Shown: positions 17,452-27,715, counted from the first letter of the stretch. The stretch: DNA of 64,000 nt from CAIVVT01 sp963823095 (GCA_963823095.1 CAWGKI010000038.1:71741-135740); one strand, 5' to 3'. Translations and numbers: made by a program. The notes: generated from the sequence alone by a model not told the origin.

Positions 17452-19086
17452 ATGGGCTGGCGACGGATAGCGAGCGCGCTGTTGGTGTGTGTCCTCGTGG
17501 GCATGCTCGCGCCCGCGCTTGCGAGCGAGCCGAGTGCCGACCAACTAGTGCGTCGGGCCAAGAAGATGGCGCGCAAAGGCGACTATGCCAAAGCCTGGTT
17601 GCTGGCCCAACAGGCCGTTGCCCGCAGACCTGACGATCCCGCCCTTCGCGCTCTTGCCGAGACCTACCAACGGCGCGGGCTCCAGGCGCTCTCCGCGGCT
17701 TCCTTTTTGCGCCCGGCGCCGCCTTCCGAGGATCCGAAACCCGTTCTGCCCGAGATCACCCTGGAGGACCGGGGCGAACTGAAGTCGCCGCCGGAGATCA
17801 GGCCCGACAACGTCCGGCGCAGCTTCGATTTGCGCGCCGCTCCCCGTGAACTGATCGAGAAGGTGGCTGGGGAGTACGGCATCACGACGGTTTTCGACTA
17901 CGACTTCCCCACCAATGGCGAGAAGCAGCACTTCCACCTGAATGACGTTGCCTGGTTCGACGCCGTCTATGCGCTGCAACTCGTTACGAACGCGTTTTAC
18001 GTACCCATCAACTCGCGCACGGTCCTGTTTGCCAAAGAGACGTCGGTGAAGCGCGGCGAAGTGGAACCCAGCGTGGCAGTCGCCATCCCGTTTCCGCAGA
18101 CCATGACTCCGCAGGAGTTGCAGGACGTCGCGAATGCCGTGCGGCAGGCTTTCGCCTTGACCAAGGTGGCGATGGATTCGAATCAACGCGCGATGGTGCT
18201 GCGCGACCGGGTGAGCCGCGTTCGTCCCGCCATGGAACTCGCCCGGCAACTGCTCTCGGGGCCTGCCGAAGTGTTCGTGGAGGTGGAACTGTTCAGCGTC
18301 GACGCCTCCTCCGACCTCAGCCGCGGGCTCAACCTCCAGACCAATTTCCCAATCATCGACTTTGGACAGAAGGCGGGTCTCACACTCACAACGCCAGCCG
18401 CACCCAGCGGCTACAGCATGGTGACGCTCGGCGGAGGCGCGACCTACCTGGGAGTCGGCCTTTCGGATGCCACGATTCTGGCATCGTTGACCGGCACCAT
18501 GGCCCACTCGATCACCCGCGCCTCCTTGCGCAGCGTAAGCGGTCAGCCGGCCTCGCTGCACATCGGAGATCGCTACCCGATCATCCAGCAGAGTTGGGGC
18601 TCGACGCAGAGCAGTTCAACCGGGAGCTTCACCGCCACGCCTAGCATCACATTTGAGGATCTCGGTGTGATTCTCAAGCTGACACCCCATGTCCACGACG
18701 CCACGTCGCTGACGCTGGAATTCGACGCCGAGTACAAAGTGCTCTCGGGCAATACGTCGGACAGCATTCCGATCATCTCGAACCGCAAGTTCACCGTTCA
18801 AATCAGGATGAAATTCGGCGAGTCGGCCGTCGTCGCGGGCCTGGTCCAGGACAGCGTTTCCAGGACCGATACTGGGTTGCCGCTGCTGAATTGGATCCCT
18901 CTGCTGCACTCGCAAACGGAGTCCCGCAAGAGCGACCGCATTCTTCTGGTGTTGCGGCCCATGCTGGTGCGCCTGCCTCCTTCCGAGTTCCCCTCGTACG
19001 CCGTCTGGAGCGGAACCGAGGTTCGCGGCCTGCCCTTCGACTTTAGGGACAGGGCGGCGGAATCCGGCAGCGCCGGCTTACCATAG
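17452..19086 (+). CDS. Secretin-domain protein (type II secretion GspD/PilQ-like)
   Basis: 544 residues. It starts with a signal peptide (to about residue 25), then a TPR-like segment (about 30-80), an N-domain region, and from about 280 a secretin core: EVFVEVELFSVDAS, SGQPASLHIGDRYP, ITFEDLGVILKLTPHV and SAVVAGLVQDS. Secretins are outer-membrane channel rings. Single genes of this TPR-plus-secretin layout are common in Acidobacteria and no other secretion gene is adjacent, so its machine is unknown. The ATG at 17452 is the first in frame. Confidence 0.85.
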   Translation: MGWRRIASALLVCVLVGMLAPALASEPSADQLVRRAKKMARKGDYAKAWLLAQQAVARRPDDPALRALAETYQRRGLQALSAASFLRPAPPSEDPKPVLPEITLEDRGELKSPPEIRPDNVRRSFDLRAAPRELIEKVAGEYGITTVFDYDFPTNGEKQHFHLNDVAWFDAVYALQLVTNAFYVPINSRTVLFAKETSVKRGEVEPSVAVAIPFPQTMTPQELQDVANAVRQAFALTKVAMDSNQRAMVLRDRVSRVRPAMELARQLLSGPAEVFVEVELFSVDASSDLSRGLNLQTNFPIIDFGQKAGLTLTTPAAPSGYSMVTLGGGATYLGVGLSDATILASLTGTMAHSITRASLRSVSGQPASLHIGDRYPIIQQSWGSTQSSSTGSFTATPSITFEDLGVILKLTPHVHDATSLTLEFDAEYKVLSGNTSDSIPIISNRKFTVQIRMKFGESAVVAGLVQDSVSRTDTGLPLLNWIPLLHSQTESRKSDRILLVLRPMLVRLPPSEFPSYAVWSGTEVRGLPFDFRDRAAESGSAGLP

Positions 19087-19106
19087 TCCTGAAGGTTCTA
19101 CTTTTC

Positions 19107-20162
19107 ATGTCCAAAATGCTAGATGAAATCCGGCAACAGCCTCTGACGCTGGACCGGACGTTGCGCGGAGAATTGCGTGGGTTTGAGAAACTCAGGCGGC
19201 GTTTTCAGGAACACCCTCCCCGCATGGTGGTTCTCGCCGCGCGCGGGACTTCGGACAACGCGGCGCAGTTCGGCCGCTACCTGATCGAGATCACGACGGG
19301 CATCCCGGTCTCGCTCGCGGCGCCTTCGGTCTCGACGCTGTACCACAGCAACCTGCGCCTGGACGATTCCCTGCTGGTGGCAATTTCGCAATCCGGCGAG
19401 TCCACCGACACGAACGTCATCCTGGAAGAGGGGCGCCAGCGCGGAGCCTACACCATTGGCATCACCAACGAAAAGGACAGCACGATGGCCCGCATCTCGG
19501 ACCACTCCGTGCTCGTGCGCGCCGGCAAAGAGAAGAGTGTCGCCGCCACGAAGACCTATACGGGGCAACTGCTTTCGTTCTATCTGCTCGCCTGGGCGCT
19601 GGGCGCCAAGATCGACATCGACGACCTGCGCCGCCTGCCCGAGTGGACCGCTGCCGCGCTGACGCTGGAACCGCTGATCCGTACCCGCGCCGAGCGCTTC
19701 CGCTTCATGGACCACGCCGTCGTCATCGGCCGCGGCCTGAACTACGCCAATGCTTTTGAATGGGCTCTGAAGCTGATGGAGACGAACTACATTGTCGCCG
19801 AGCGGTTCTCCCAGGCGGACATCCTGCACGGACCCATCGCGATGGTCGGCTCCGCCTTCCCCGCCTTCTTGCTGTGTCCGCCCGGCGTCACCTGGCAGGG
19901 GATGAAGGAACTCGCCGCGCGCCTGGACGGTCTGAAGGCCGAGAGCCTCTCCATCACGGACGAGTCAAACAAAGAGGCGATCCATGGCACGTCTCTGGTG
20001 GTGCCAGCGAAGCTATCGCACAAAGGGCCTCTGCCTGTGGACGTCTTCACGCCGATTCCTTACATCATCCCGGCGCAGTTGTTCGCCGCGACGCTGGCCG
20101 AGGTGAAGGGACTGAATCCGGACCAACCTCGGGGGCTGAGCAAAGTCACGCTGACGATGTAG
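19107..20162 (+). CDS. SIS-domain sugar-phosphate isomerase/deaminase (NagB-II or GlmS isomerase-like)
   Basis: 351 residues with two SIS domains and no glutaminase domain. AARGTSDNAAQFGRYL, ISQSGESTDT and AATKTYTGQL are the sugar-phosphate loops of the GlmS isomerase half, and the end PDQPRGLSKVT is its typical tail. Such stand-alone forms usually deaminate glucosamine-6-phosphate (NagB-II) or act on other amino-sugar phosphates. It is downstream of the secretin gene by 20 bases but functionally unrelated. Complete GlmS would need about 250 more N-terminal residues. Confidence 0.88.
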   Translation: MSKMLDEIRQQPLTLDRTLRGELRGFEKLRRRFQEHPPRMVVLAARGTSDNAAQFGRYLIEITTGIPVSLAAPSVSTLYHSNLRLDDSLLVAISQSGESTDTNVILEEGRQRGAYTIGITNEKDSTMARISDHSVLVRAGKEKSVAATKTYTGQLLSFYLLAWALGAKIDIDDLRRLPEWTAAALTLEPLIRTRAERFRFMDHAVVIGRGLNYANAFEWALKLMETNYIVAERFSQADILHGPIAMVGSAFPAFLLCPPGVTWQGMKELAARLDGLKAESLSITDESNKEAIHGTSLVVPAKLSHKGPLPVDVFTPIPYIIPAQLFAATLAEVKGLNPDQPRGLSKVTLTM

Positions 20163-20237
20163 CGTTCGCGAGTCCGGCTGGTGTAGCGCGCCCGAATGGA
20201 CAGTGTCCCCCTACTGGCTCTGCGCTGGCTTGTCGCG

Positions 20238-20678
20238 TCAACGGGTGGCGATGTATGGGATCAGGCTGATCCGGAATGCCAGCACCTGGAGGATCCCGAA
20301 CAACACGGCCATAAGACATGCGGCCCATGAACTCACCGCGGTCCGCCAGCGCAGGCTGACGATGAGGCCAGCCGTGCAGGCGACCCCAATCACCAGCGTC
20401 ATAGCTATCTCAACGGGAGAATAGTGGCCGGTCACGATCCGCGCCCAGCCGAGCAGGAATAGCCAGATAAAGACCATGATCGCGAGCCAGAAGACGAAGC
20501 ACGGCAGTGCTGACCATTTGGCCCACTCCCGCTGACGGAAACCAAGAACGATCGGGCCCCACAGCGCCAGCGTTTGCACCTCATGGCGTAAAGACCCGTT
20601 GCTTACGGCGCCAACTACGTAGAGTGCCACCAGGACGGAGAGCGAGCAGTAGGCGATCCACTTGGAAGCGTTCGGCAT
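20238..20678 (-). CDS. Small multi-pass membrane protein of unknown function
   Basis: 146 residues with four clear hydrophobic segments (about 8-28, 57-80, 88-108 and 115-140) and no domain I recognise. The hydrophobic pattern and lack of a better frame on the other strand support a real gene. The neighbouring minus-strand cupin gene is separate. Confidence 0.65.
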   Translation of the reverse strand: MPNASKWIAYCSLSVLVALYVVGAVSNGSLRHEVQTLALWGPIVLGFRQREWAKWSALPCFVFWLAIMVFIWLFLLGWARIVTGHYSPVEIAMTLVIGVACTAGLIVSLRWRTAVSSWAACLMAVLFGILQVLAFRISLIPYIATR

Positions 20679-20774
20679 GACCTTCTACTACGCGCACTTC
20701 GACCGCTTTGTTCTGGACGATTTTTTGCACGTGCATCCCGATGCCGTCGGCGGCTGTGCGCGAAGAGGCGCGGA

Positions 20775-21134
20775 TCAGATCCGTTCCAACTCATCTACCG
20801 TCAATCCGCCGCGCACGTTGCCTGTGTTCAGCGTTCTTGATGGTTCGAAAAGCAACACGTGCACTTCCTCCTCGGCCACCGGACGATGCTCAACGCCGCT
20901 GGGCACGATGAGGAACTCGCCTTCTTCCAGCCAGATGTGGTGGTCGCGAAGTTCCATGCGGAAACGGCCTTTCACCACCAGGAAGAGTTCGTCCTCGTCG
21001 TCATGGTGGTGCCAGACGAACTCGCCCGTGAATTTCACCAACTTGACGTATTGGCCATTTAACTCGCCGGCGATGCGCGGCTTCCAATAGTCGTGGATTC
21101 GCGAGAACTTGTCGGACAAATTGACCTTTTCCAT
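20775..21134 (-). CDS. Single-domain cupin protein
   Basis: 119 residues starting at MEKVNLSDKF; the frame extends 14 codons further but homology starts here. WHHHDDEDELFLVVKG is the first cupin motif with the metal-binding His/Glu set, and PSGVEHRPVA is the second. Proteins of this type bind a metal in a small beta-barrel; many are sugar- or mannose-isomerase-like, but the substrate cannot be told. Confidence 0.88.
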   Translation of the reverse strand: MEKVNLSDKFSRIHDYWKPRIAGELNGQYVKLVKFTGEFVWHHHDDEDELFLVVKGRFRMELRDHHIWLEEGEFLIVPSGVEHRPVAEEEVHVLLFEPSRTLNTGNVRGGLTVDELERI

Positions 21135-21448
21135 GCCGGCAGAATACCACGGCAGGTCGATACTCCGGCCGCGCAAACGCCATCCTGCACCAGGACGAAT
21201 CCTCCCGAACAGACCCCATTCAGAACTTTTATCGCTGCTTCTTGGCTGGCGGCCTTCGAGCGATTAACGCCAGACAACTGTTCGCAGAGAGGCCGTCCGG
21301 CAGCACTCGCCTCATTTCGCCCAGGCTTACAGCGAATCCTGGCAGGGGGCAGTCTCCGATAACGCGGTCGTCAACAACAAATTCTGCCAGGCGCTGACTG
21401 AATCTTGCCACTCCGGCGTGGCAAATCGCGCGACGGTTACCAAGTGAA

Positions 21449-22711
21449 TTAGTGACCCCGAGTCTTCAAGATCAGTTCCAGTCCGCTGCCGAGGTGTAGG
21501 CTGCTGCCCTGTACGCGGAATGTCCCGCACTCTGGTCCGGAATCGTCGAGGTCAAAGCCGATGGGTTCGGCAGAAGCGGAATCGGGCATTGAAGCGTTGG
21601 ATTCCATCGCCATTCCACTCGAGTCCAAGCGCTTCTTCACGTAACGGCGCGGTCCGACTAGCCGGGCGGAAAAGCGACCGCGCTTGCCGCCGAAAGTCAG
21701 CGATGAAAACTCCAAGCTCACAGTGAAGTATTTCGACGGATCGAAATACTGCTCCAGGCCACGGATACGGCCGGATACCATTGCGCCCTTCGGAATCGAA
21801 ACTCCCGCAGCGCTGATCGCACGATCAAGTCGCGCCGTAATAGGATCGCCGACCGCAAATCCTTCAAAAGTGATCGGCGTCTCGAGCTTCAGCTCTAAAG
21901 AGATTCCACCAGGGATTTCAAACTCATTATCTTTCGTCTGCGGGACTGGCGCAGCAGTGCGCTCCGAATCAAAAGTTATAGAAGATTGGCTAGTGTATTC
22001 CCGGCACGCGGTGAACGTGGTGAGGCTACGGTTCTCGTTGCCTTCGACATCTGTCACGGTCAACTCGTGATCTTGCGGCAGCAGGAAATCGGAGGTGCCA
22101 ATGTGCATGCGCCCATAGTGGATCTTTTCGGAAATACCCCGGACCGGCGGTTCGGTATGTCCCGCGTGGATTTCCAATAGCATGATTTCCGATGAACCCG
22201 GATCGGCACAGAGTGAACCGGTGTACGGCAACATCACTTCGCGGCCTTCGACCTGGACCGCGTAGTTGCTGGACTGCAGTGGTACACGAAAATCGTAGCG
22301 GAATCCATGCCGGTCTGCGACCAGACACTCGCCCGCACGAGAGAGTGTCGGGCCGGAGGCACCGAAGAGCGTACGAACCCAGCCGCCAAAGCCGCCTACA
22401 CCACTTGCGCCCGCTTTAGGGATTTGTTGGAGAATATCAGGCTCAAAGTTGGCCGAGCCCGGCCAGGAGAAAATCTCATTGGCCTCGATGAAGGCCACCT
22501 CGAGGCGAATCCGGTCATGAAACAGAAGCTTCTTCTTGACTTGGCGGCGCACTGACCGATCGATGGTCTCAAGGCAAGTGTAGTTCGGAAGACTCGCAAG
22601 GTTTCCGGCCATCCGCCGCTGAACGCCGTCAATGGGCCCCAGCTCCGAGCTCGGCTGCGGCACCTGCCAAGCCCAAGCGGCGATATTGAGAAACAGGAGA
22701 AGAAACACCAA
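21449..22711 (-). CDS. Secreted protein of unknown function, acidobacterial NYTCLE type
   Basis: 420 residues from a TTG start with a perfect AGGAGG 7 bases upstream (22719-22724). A hydrophobic leader (VFLLLFLNIAAWAW) precedes the mature part. LASLPNYTCLETIDR is a block I associate with secreted acidobacterial proteins. The C-terminal part (about 270-350) includes RLDRAISAAGVSIPKGAMVSGR, resembling TrbI/VirB10-type or conjugative outer-membrane fold repeats, which is only weakly supported. Function unknown. Confidence 0.75.
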   Translation of the reverse strand: MVFLLLFLNIAAWAWQVPQPSSELGPIDGVQRRMAGNLASLPNYTCLETIDRSVRRQVKKKLLFHDRIRLEVAFIEANEIFSWPGSANFEPDILQQIPKAGASGVGGFGGWVRTLFGASGPTLSRAGECLVADRHGFRYDFRVPLQSSNYAVQVEGREVMLPYTGSLCADPGSSEIMLLEIHAGHTEPPVRGISEKIHYGRMHIGTSDFLLPQDHELTVTDVEGNENRSLTTFTACREYTSQSSITFDSERTAAPVPQTKDNEFEIPGGISLELKLETPITFEGFAVGDPITARLDRAISAAGVSIPKGAMVSGRIRGLEQYFDPSKYFTVSLEFSSLTFGGKRGRFSARLVGPRRYVKKRLDSSGMAMESNASMPDSASAEPIGFDLDDSGPECGTFRVQGSSLHLGSGLELILKTRGH

Positions 22712-23201
22712 CCGCGAGCCTCCTAATCATTTCCCCCGGAAATCTGTTTTCCCTGGAACAGTCAGAAACACCACCCGTGCGCCCCATAGGAGGATGCCCT
22801 CCGATAGAGTCGGAGCAAGCGCGACTAGTCAGCCGCTGCGGCAACTCCATGTGAACCATGGCAGACGAGCGCTCCGACGTCGATCTGACTCCCTGAGGCG
22901 TCCAGGAATAGGAAGGTGCGATCCCCGGTTGAATCGCATGGCTCACGCATCCATTCTGAACTCAAGCGGCTATCCAAGGAAAGACATGTGTACCGTGACC
23001 TCGTACTTGGCTGATGTATGCGCTTCCCGTCCATTGGCACCGATTGGCGGCGGCGGATACCCCAACTGGAGGGTCAGATTGCGGTAACGCGGCTTTCCAT
23101 CCGCTGTCCCCTGCGAAGCATGTCCGGGTAGGCTGTTTGAGGCATCAAAGGGCTTCCAGTATGCCGTGTGATAGCATGACGGCGGCGTGAATATCTTACG
23201 T
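22712..23201. other. 490-base gene-poor stretch with a possible gene remnant
   Basis: No convincing complete gene. On the minus strand a frame ending at about 22970 reads RYRNLTLQLGYPPPP and closes with YEVTVHMSFLG, resembling the tail of a secreted beta-rich protein, but it has no start and runs under the start of the next gene. It may be a remnant. Confidence 0.3.
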
Positions 23202-24533
23202 ATGAAGACCATGCTTCTGGCGAGCCTGCTGGCAACTTCCGCTCTCGCCTTTGGCCAATCGCCGAAACTCCTGACCGAATTGAACGACGACGAACTGTTG
23301 CGACGCGTCCCCGAGCTCTCCGGCGTGCATTTCGACCACGATGAAGCACTCGTAAGAACCGTGCTGCTGCCCGCGCTCGATGCCGTCAATCAGACCTTTG
23401 ATGAATTCGCGGACCTGTCGGCCGCGGAACAGATCTACGAATTGCGCCTGGAAAATGGGGGCGCCAGGGCGCGCTCGCAAACTGAAAATTTTCGGTATGT
23501 GGCCACCATGGCGCAAGACTCGTTGGACCTGCACGAGTTGCGCCTTTCCGCAAAGGAGAACAAGGGAGCGAAGGCGGGCAAGGGTGGCTTCGTCGCGGGC
23601 GACCGGTTCATCGCAATGATGGAACTGCTGCGGCCTGAATTCGAAAACCAGTTACGCATTCGCACCATCGGGCGTCAAGGCGACCAGGTGGTCTTTGCCT
23701 TTGTGGAGGGTCCCGGAGAGGGCTCAAGCCCCGCTCAGGGCTTAGTGTGGATCGATGCGAAGCGTGCGCGGCCGATGCGGCTGCTGTGTGAGACAACGCT
23801 CACTCAGGAGGGCGCTGCCGCCGAGCAACGGCGCATCGATTTGATGTTCGCCGATGTGCACTTCGATGCTCTGAATGCCACCCTGTTGCTGCCCGCGCGG
23901 GCGGTATTCGACGTCTCGCGGGGCGACGTGCGAACGCACGCGGTTCACCGCTTCACCGAATTCCATCTCTACGGCCGCGACGACGCGAACGACCCGCAAC
24001 TGGCGAAGAGGAACGCAGGGGTATCCACGGCCGCTGTTGCGGAACACGACGCTTTGGAACAGCTTGGGGAGGGTGCTGCCGCGCTTGACGCGAACAACGC
24101 CGCCGGAGCGGTCACACTGCTGCGCGAGGCTCTGCGGCTCGATGCGACGCTGGCCGCCGCGCACTATCACCTGGCTCGCGCGCTGCATGCAACGGGCGAC
24201 GATCGCAGCGCCGAAACAGAGGCCCGCGCGGCCCTGAGCGACATGGGGAGCGTTCCCGCCGCGCACAACCTGCTGGGCATCCTGCTGATGGATCGCGGGG
24301 CCACGGTGGAAGCGGTGGTGGAATTGCGCGAGACGGTCCGGCTGGCGCCCGGCGATGCAACCGCGCACGGGAACCTGTCAGGGGCGCTCGAAGCCTCGGG
24401 AGATCGGGCCGGGGCGCTCGCTGAACTGCGTCGCGCCATTGCACTGGCGCCGGCAAACGAGACGTTTAAGGCCCGTCTGAACGTGCTGTCAGGCAAGCCG
24501 CGCAGCAGCCGGCGAACGGGAACGAACCGGTGA
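23202..24533 (+). CDS. Exported TPR protein
   Basis: 443 residues from the ATG at 23202, chosen over a GTG 15 bases earlier because it begins the signal peptide MKTMLLASLLATSALAFG. The middle (about 45-280) is a beta-rich region with no known domain. The C-terminal ~130 residues are three TPR-like repeats (AHYHLARALHATGD, AHNLLGILLMDRG, AHGNLSGALEASGD). It overlaps the VWFA gene by 4 bases (GTGA), so the two are co-translated and probably work together at the envelope. Confidence 0.8.
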   Translation: MKTMLLASLLATSALAFGQSPKLLTELNDDELLRRVPELSGVHFDHDEALVRTVLLPALDAVNQTFDEFADLSAAEQIYELRLENGGARARSQTENFRYVATMAQDSLDLHELRLSAKENKGAKAGKGGFVAGDRFIAMMELLRPEFENQLRIRTIGRQGDQVVFAFVEGPGEGSSPAQGLVWIDAKRARPMRLLCETTLTQEGAAAEQRRIDLMFADVHFDALNATLLLPARAVFDVSRGDVRTHAVHRFTEFHLYGRDDANDPQLAKRNAGVSTAAVAEHDALEQLGEGAAALDANNAAGAVTLLREALRLDATLAAAHYHLARALHATGDDRSAETEARAALSDMGSVPAAHNLLGILLMDRGATVEAVVELRETVRLAPGDATAHGNLSGALEASGDRAGALAELRRAIALAPANETFKARLNVLSGKPRSSRRTGTNR

Positions 24534-25945
24534 TTCGCGTGGACGTGCGGCAGGTGCTGGTGCCCGTCCTCGTGTTCGATAAGTCGGGCCACAGCGTCAG
24601 CGACCTGAAGCAATCCAATTTCCGTGTGCTCGAAAATGGCGTCGAACAGGCCATCACGAGTTTCCGCGTCGAGACGTCCGGGGAAGCCGGCGTCGAATCC
24701 GCGCCGAATCCGCCCGCGGCCGATGCAAGTAAGCCGCTAGCTCCCACATCGAAACCGGCGCTTGCCGCGCCGCCGCGCCACACCTATCTGATCGTGATCG
24801 ATTCCCTGCACACCAGTTTTTCGAATCTGCACGCGGTGCGGGAGTCGCTGCAGAAGTTCTTCACCTCCGAGCCGCCGGGCGATTCACAGTACGGCGTCAT
24901 CGCGATAGGCCAGTCGATGACCATCGTCCAGAATCTGACGCGCGATCCGGCAAAGGCGCTGGCCTCGCTCGATGACAAGGCGTTTCTCAAGATGTTCTCG
25001 GGCAGCCGCAGTTCGTCGGCTTCGAGAGAGATCCAGGACTTCATGCGCCACATGCAAGAGGTCCGGGCGTTGGTCGACTCTGGCGACCCGTCCGGGCCGC
25101 CTCAAAGGGATGCGCTGCCCGCGGAGGCGGAAGGGGTCGCAGGCATGGACCGCAACTACACAACCACACTGCTCAGCGGACTGCGCGATCTGGTGCGTCA
25201 ACTGGCAAAGGGCACGGAGCACCGCACGCTGCTACTGATCTCAGACGGGTTCCAGCTTTCCCCTGGCCGCGACGCATGGCAACTGCTGCAGGCCTATTTT
25301 CCCGAGTTGCCACGGCTTTCGTTGCGCGGGCTCGACCGCATGCAATCCGAATTCGAGGCTGTGGTGAAGGTCGCCTCGCGCTCGAACGTCATCATCAATA
25401 CGATCGATTCCCGCGGGCTGTATACGCCGTCGTGGACGGATGCCTCGATGTCGGGACCAAATAGTTCTGTGTCGTCCCGGGTGATTTCCGTGATGAACTC
25501 GATGCAATCGGAGGCTGGCATGACGTTAACCGAGTTCTCCGCCGCCACCGGAGGCACGTCCTACCAGAACAGCAACGACCTGTTCGCCGGCATCCGCAAG
25601 GCTGTGGCCGAGGGGCGCAACTACTACACGCTGGGCTATGTTTCGACCAACGCCGCCATGGACGGCAAGTTCCGCGGCATCACGGTCGAGGTCAAAGGCC
25701 GCAAAGGTCACTTTGAAGGCGAAGCGCGGCTATTGGGCGACGGAGAATTGAAACGCAGGTGTGTAGAGGATTGCGCGCAAGCTGTCTTCCAGGTTATGGC
25801 GCTTCGCCCCACGACTCGATATCTGCCTATTGCGTCCCATGATCGATCGGTATCGCGGGTCGATCCAGATGCACTATCGCAGGGGGGCAAAGCTGCGGGT
25901 ATTGGATTGAGTCTCTTCGGATCAATTCGCGGGCGTTGCCAATAA
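24530..25945 (+). CDS. VWFA-related domain protein (acidobacterial type)
   Basis: 471 residues from a GTG that overlaps the preceding stop. The beginning VDVRQVLVPVLVFDKSGHSV and the DLKQSNFRVLENGV block are the standard opening of the VWFA-related family of Acidobacteria. YLIVIDSLHTSFSN at about 85 stands where the MIDAS Asp-x-Ser-x-Ser would be and keeps only part of it. Unlike most relatives it has no signal peptide of its own. Function unknown; the family is extracellular in other members. Confidence 0.85.
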   Translation: MIRVDVRQVLVPVLVFDKSGHSVSDLKQSNFRVLENGVEQAITSFRVETSGEAGVESAPNPPAADASKPLAPTSKPALAAPPRHTYLIVIDSLHTSFSNLHAVRESLQKFFTSEPPGDSQYGVIAIGQSMTIVQNLTRDPAKALASLDDKAFLKMFSGSRSSSASREIQDFMRHMQEVRALVDSGDPSGPPQRDALPAEAEGVAGMDRNYTTTLLSGLRDLVRQLAKGTEHRTLLLISDGFQLSPGRDAWQLLQAYFPELPRLSLRGLDRMQSEFEAVVKVASRSNVIINTIDSRGLYTPSWTDASMSGPNSSVSSRVISVMNSMQSEAGMTLTEFSAATGGTSYQNSNDLFAGIRKAVAEGRNYYTLGYVSTNAAMDGKFRGITVEVKGRKGHFEGEARLLGDGELKRRCVEDCAQAVFQVMALRPTTRYLPIASHDRSVSRVDPDALSQGGKAAGIGLSLFGSIRGRCQ

Positions 25946-26070
25946 CTGGGCCAATCGCTGTGTAGTCCACCGGGAACTCGCACCCTGATCCAGGAACTCA
26001 TCGGAATAGAGAAAGGGGCGCTGGCTCTCAGAACGCCAGCGCCCCTGCTTGATTCCCGGCGAACGCGAAA

Positions 26071-27705
26071 TCAGCGTGCCGCGAACATCTCGTCCAACAC
26101 GCGCCCGAACGCGCCGGAGGGCATCTCGATCTCGAGCATCGTCGCCAGCGTCGGCGCGAGATTGTAGATGGCCACCTGAGAGTGGTAGCGGCCCGGCTTC
26201 ACGCCCTGACCCATGAAGATCAGCGGCACGTGCGAGTCGTAGTTGAACGGCATGCCATGAGTCGTGCCGGAAGTTGCGCTGCCGGCCTCCCAGTAGGATT
26301 CGAAGACTACATACAGATCGCCGCCGCGCCGTTCGTTGAAGCCTTTGGCGACTCGCAGCGCGATCGGATCCTGGTTGTAACGGCCGTGGCGCAGGTCTTC
26401 GCTGGTGAAGACGCGGTCGACATGCGGGACAGCCAGCAACGCCTTTGCCGCCGTCTCCTGAACGTCTTCGAGCTTCAACTTGCGGCTCTCGATGAAAGCG
26501 CGGTCGAGATAGATCATCTCTTCCATGTTGGCCAGTACCCAATGGCCTGCGCCGTATTTGTCCGTCAGCCCTTTGTCGAGTGCTTGCGACAACGATTTCC
26601 CCAGACGCCCACCCAGCATGTGGCGTGCCTGATTCACTTCAGGGACGGGAGCGACGCCGTGATCGGCGGTAAAAACGATCAGCGTGTTGGCGAGCCCGAC
26701 CTTCTTGTCGACTGCATCGAGAAACGCGCCGATCGCCTTGTCGGTGCGCAGGCAGATATCGTGCACTTCGGGCGAGTCCGGCCCCGTGCGATGGCCGACG
26801 GCATCGTTCGAGGAGAAGCTCATGGTGAGGATGTCCGTGCCGCCGTTCTGCCCGAGTTTTTCGCCTTCGATGGCCGCTTCGGCGAACGCTTCCAGCAAAT
26901 CGTTGCCGAAGGCCGAGTTGTAGATGCCTTCGTACAAAGGGCGTCCCGGTTCGGAAGCGAGCATCGACAACGGCTTGCCCGAGCCAGTCAAAGCCCAGAC
27001 CTTGCCCGCGTAAGAGTCCGCAACCTTCTTCGCGTTAAATGCTTCAGCCCAGGCGGGCAGGGTCTTGAAGTAGTAAGTGGAGCTGACGAAATTGCCGGAG
27101 TTGTGGTCGAACCAGTAGGCTCCGTCGGCCATGTGCCCGGCAGGGAGGATCGCCGCACGATCCTTGAGCGAAATACCGACCACCTTCGCGGGCGCCATGC
27201 CGCTCATCTTCAACTGGTCTCCCACGGTGGAGACTAGCAGCCTGCGCGGAGACGCGGCGCCCGGGCCGTCCGCGCCGAGCAACGATTCGGCGCTGTCGCT
27301 GACGCTGGTCACGATGGATGCCGAAGCGCGGTCGTACCACTCGTTGCTGACGATGCCGCTGACTGCGGGAAGGGCTCCGCTCATCGTCACGGAATGGCCC
27401 ACTGCCGTCACCGTGGGGAAGTGATCCTGCTGTGCGTTGGTGAACACCGCACCGTTCTTGAGCAGTCGCGCGAAGCCGGCGTTGTACTCCGATGCGAAGC
27501 GCGTCAGGTAATCGGCGCGAAATTGATCGGCGACGATCAAGACGACTAGCTTGGGCCTTGCCGCAGCAGCGGGGGCGGCTGGTGTGCTCGCAGCGGGCAC
27601 CGCTTTCTTTGCCGGAGCGGCCGGGCGTTTGGTCTGGGCCGGCACGCCCAGTATGCAGAGCGCAGCCAGCAAGGCTGCGGAGAAGATCCGCCGTGACAAT
27701 TTCAT
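26071..27705 (-). CDS. PafA-like alkaline phosphatase family protein
   Basis: 544 residues with a signal peptide (to about 24) and an Ala/Pro-rich spacer. VVLIVADQFRADYL gives the first metal-binding Asp (Asp60), and QDHFPTVTAVGHS places Thr98 as the nucleophile, as in PafA-type phosphatases. FTADHGVAPVPE and TTHGMPFNYDSHVPLIFMG supply the other zinc ligands. It would release phosphate from phosphomonoesters outside the cytoplasm. The 125 bases to the VWFA gene (convergent) show nothing special. Confidence 0.92.
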   Translation of the reverse strand: MKLSRRIFSAALLAALCILGVPAQTKRPAAPAKKAVPAASTPAAPAAAARPKLVVLIVADQFRADYLTRFASEYNAGFARLLKNGAVFTNAQQDHFPTVTAVGHSVTMSGALPAVSGIVSNEWYDRASASIVTSVSDSAESLLGADGPGAASPRRLLVSTVGDQLKMSGMAPAKVVGISLKDRAAILPAGHMADGAYWFDHNSGNFVSSTYYFKTLPAWAEAFNAKKVADSYAGKVWALTGSGKPLSMLASEPGRPLYEGIYNSAFGNDLLEAFAEAAIEGEKLGQNGGTDILTMSFSSNDAVGHRTGPDSPEVHDICLRTDKAIGAFLDAVDKKVGLANTLIVFTADHGVAPVPEVNQARHMLGGRLGKSLSQALDKGLTDKYGAGHWVLANMEEMIYLDRAFIESRKLKLEDVQETAAKALLAVPHVDRVFTSEDLRHGRYNQDPIALRVAKGFNERRGGDLYVVFESYWEAGSATSGTTHGMPFNYDSHVPLIFMGQGVKPGRYHSQVAIYNLAPTLATMLEIEMPSGAFGRVLDEMFAAR

Positions 27706-27715
27706 GTGTTGATGC

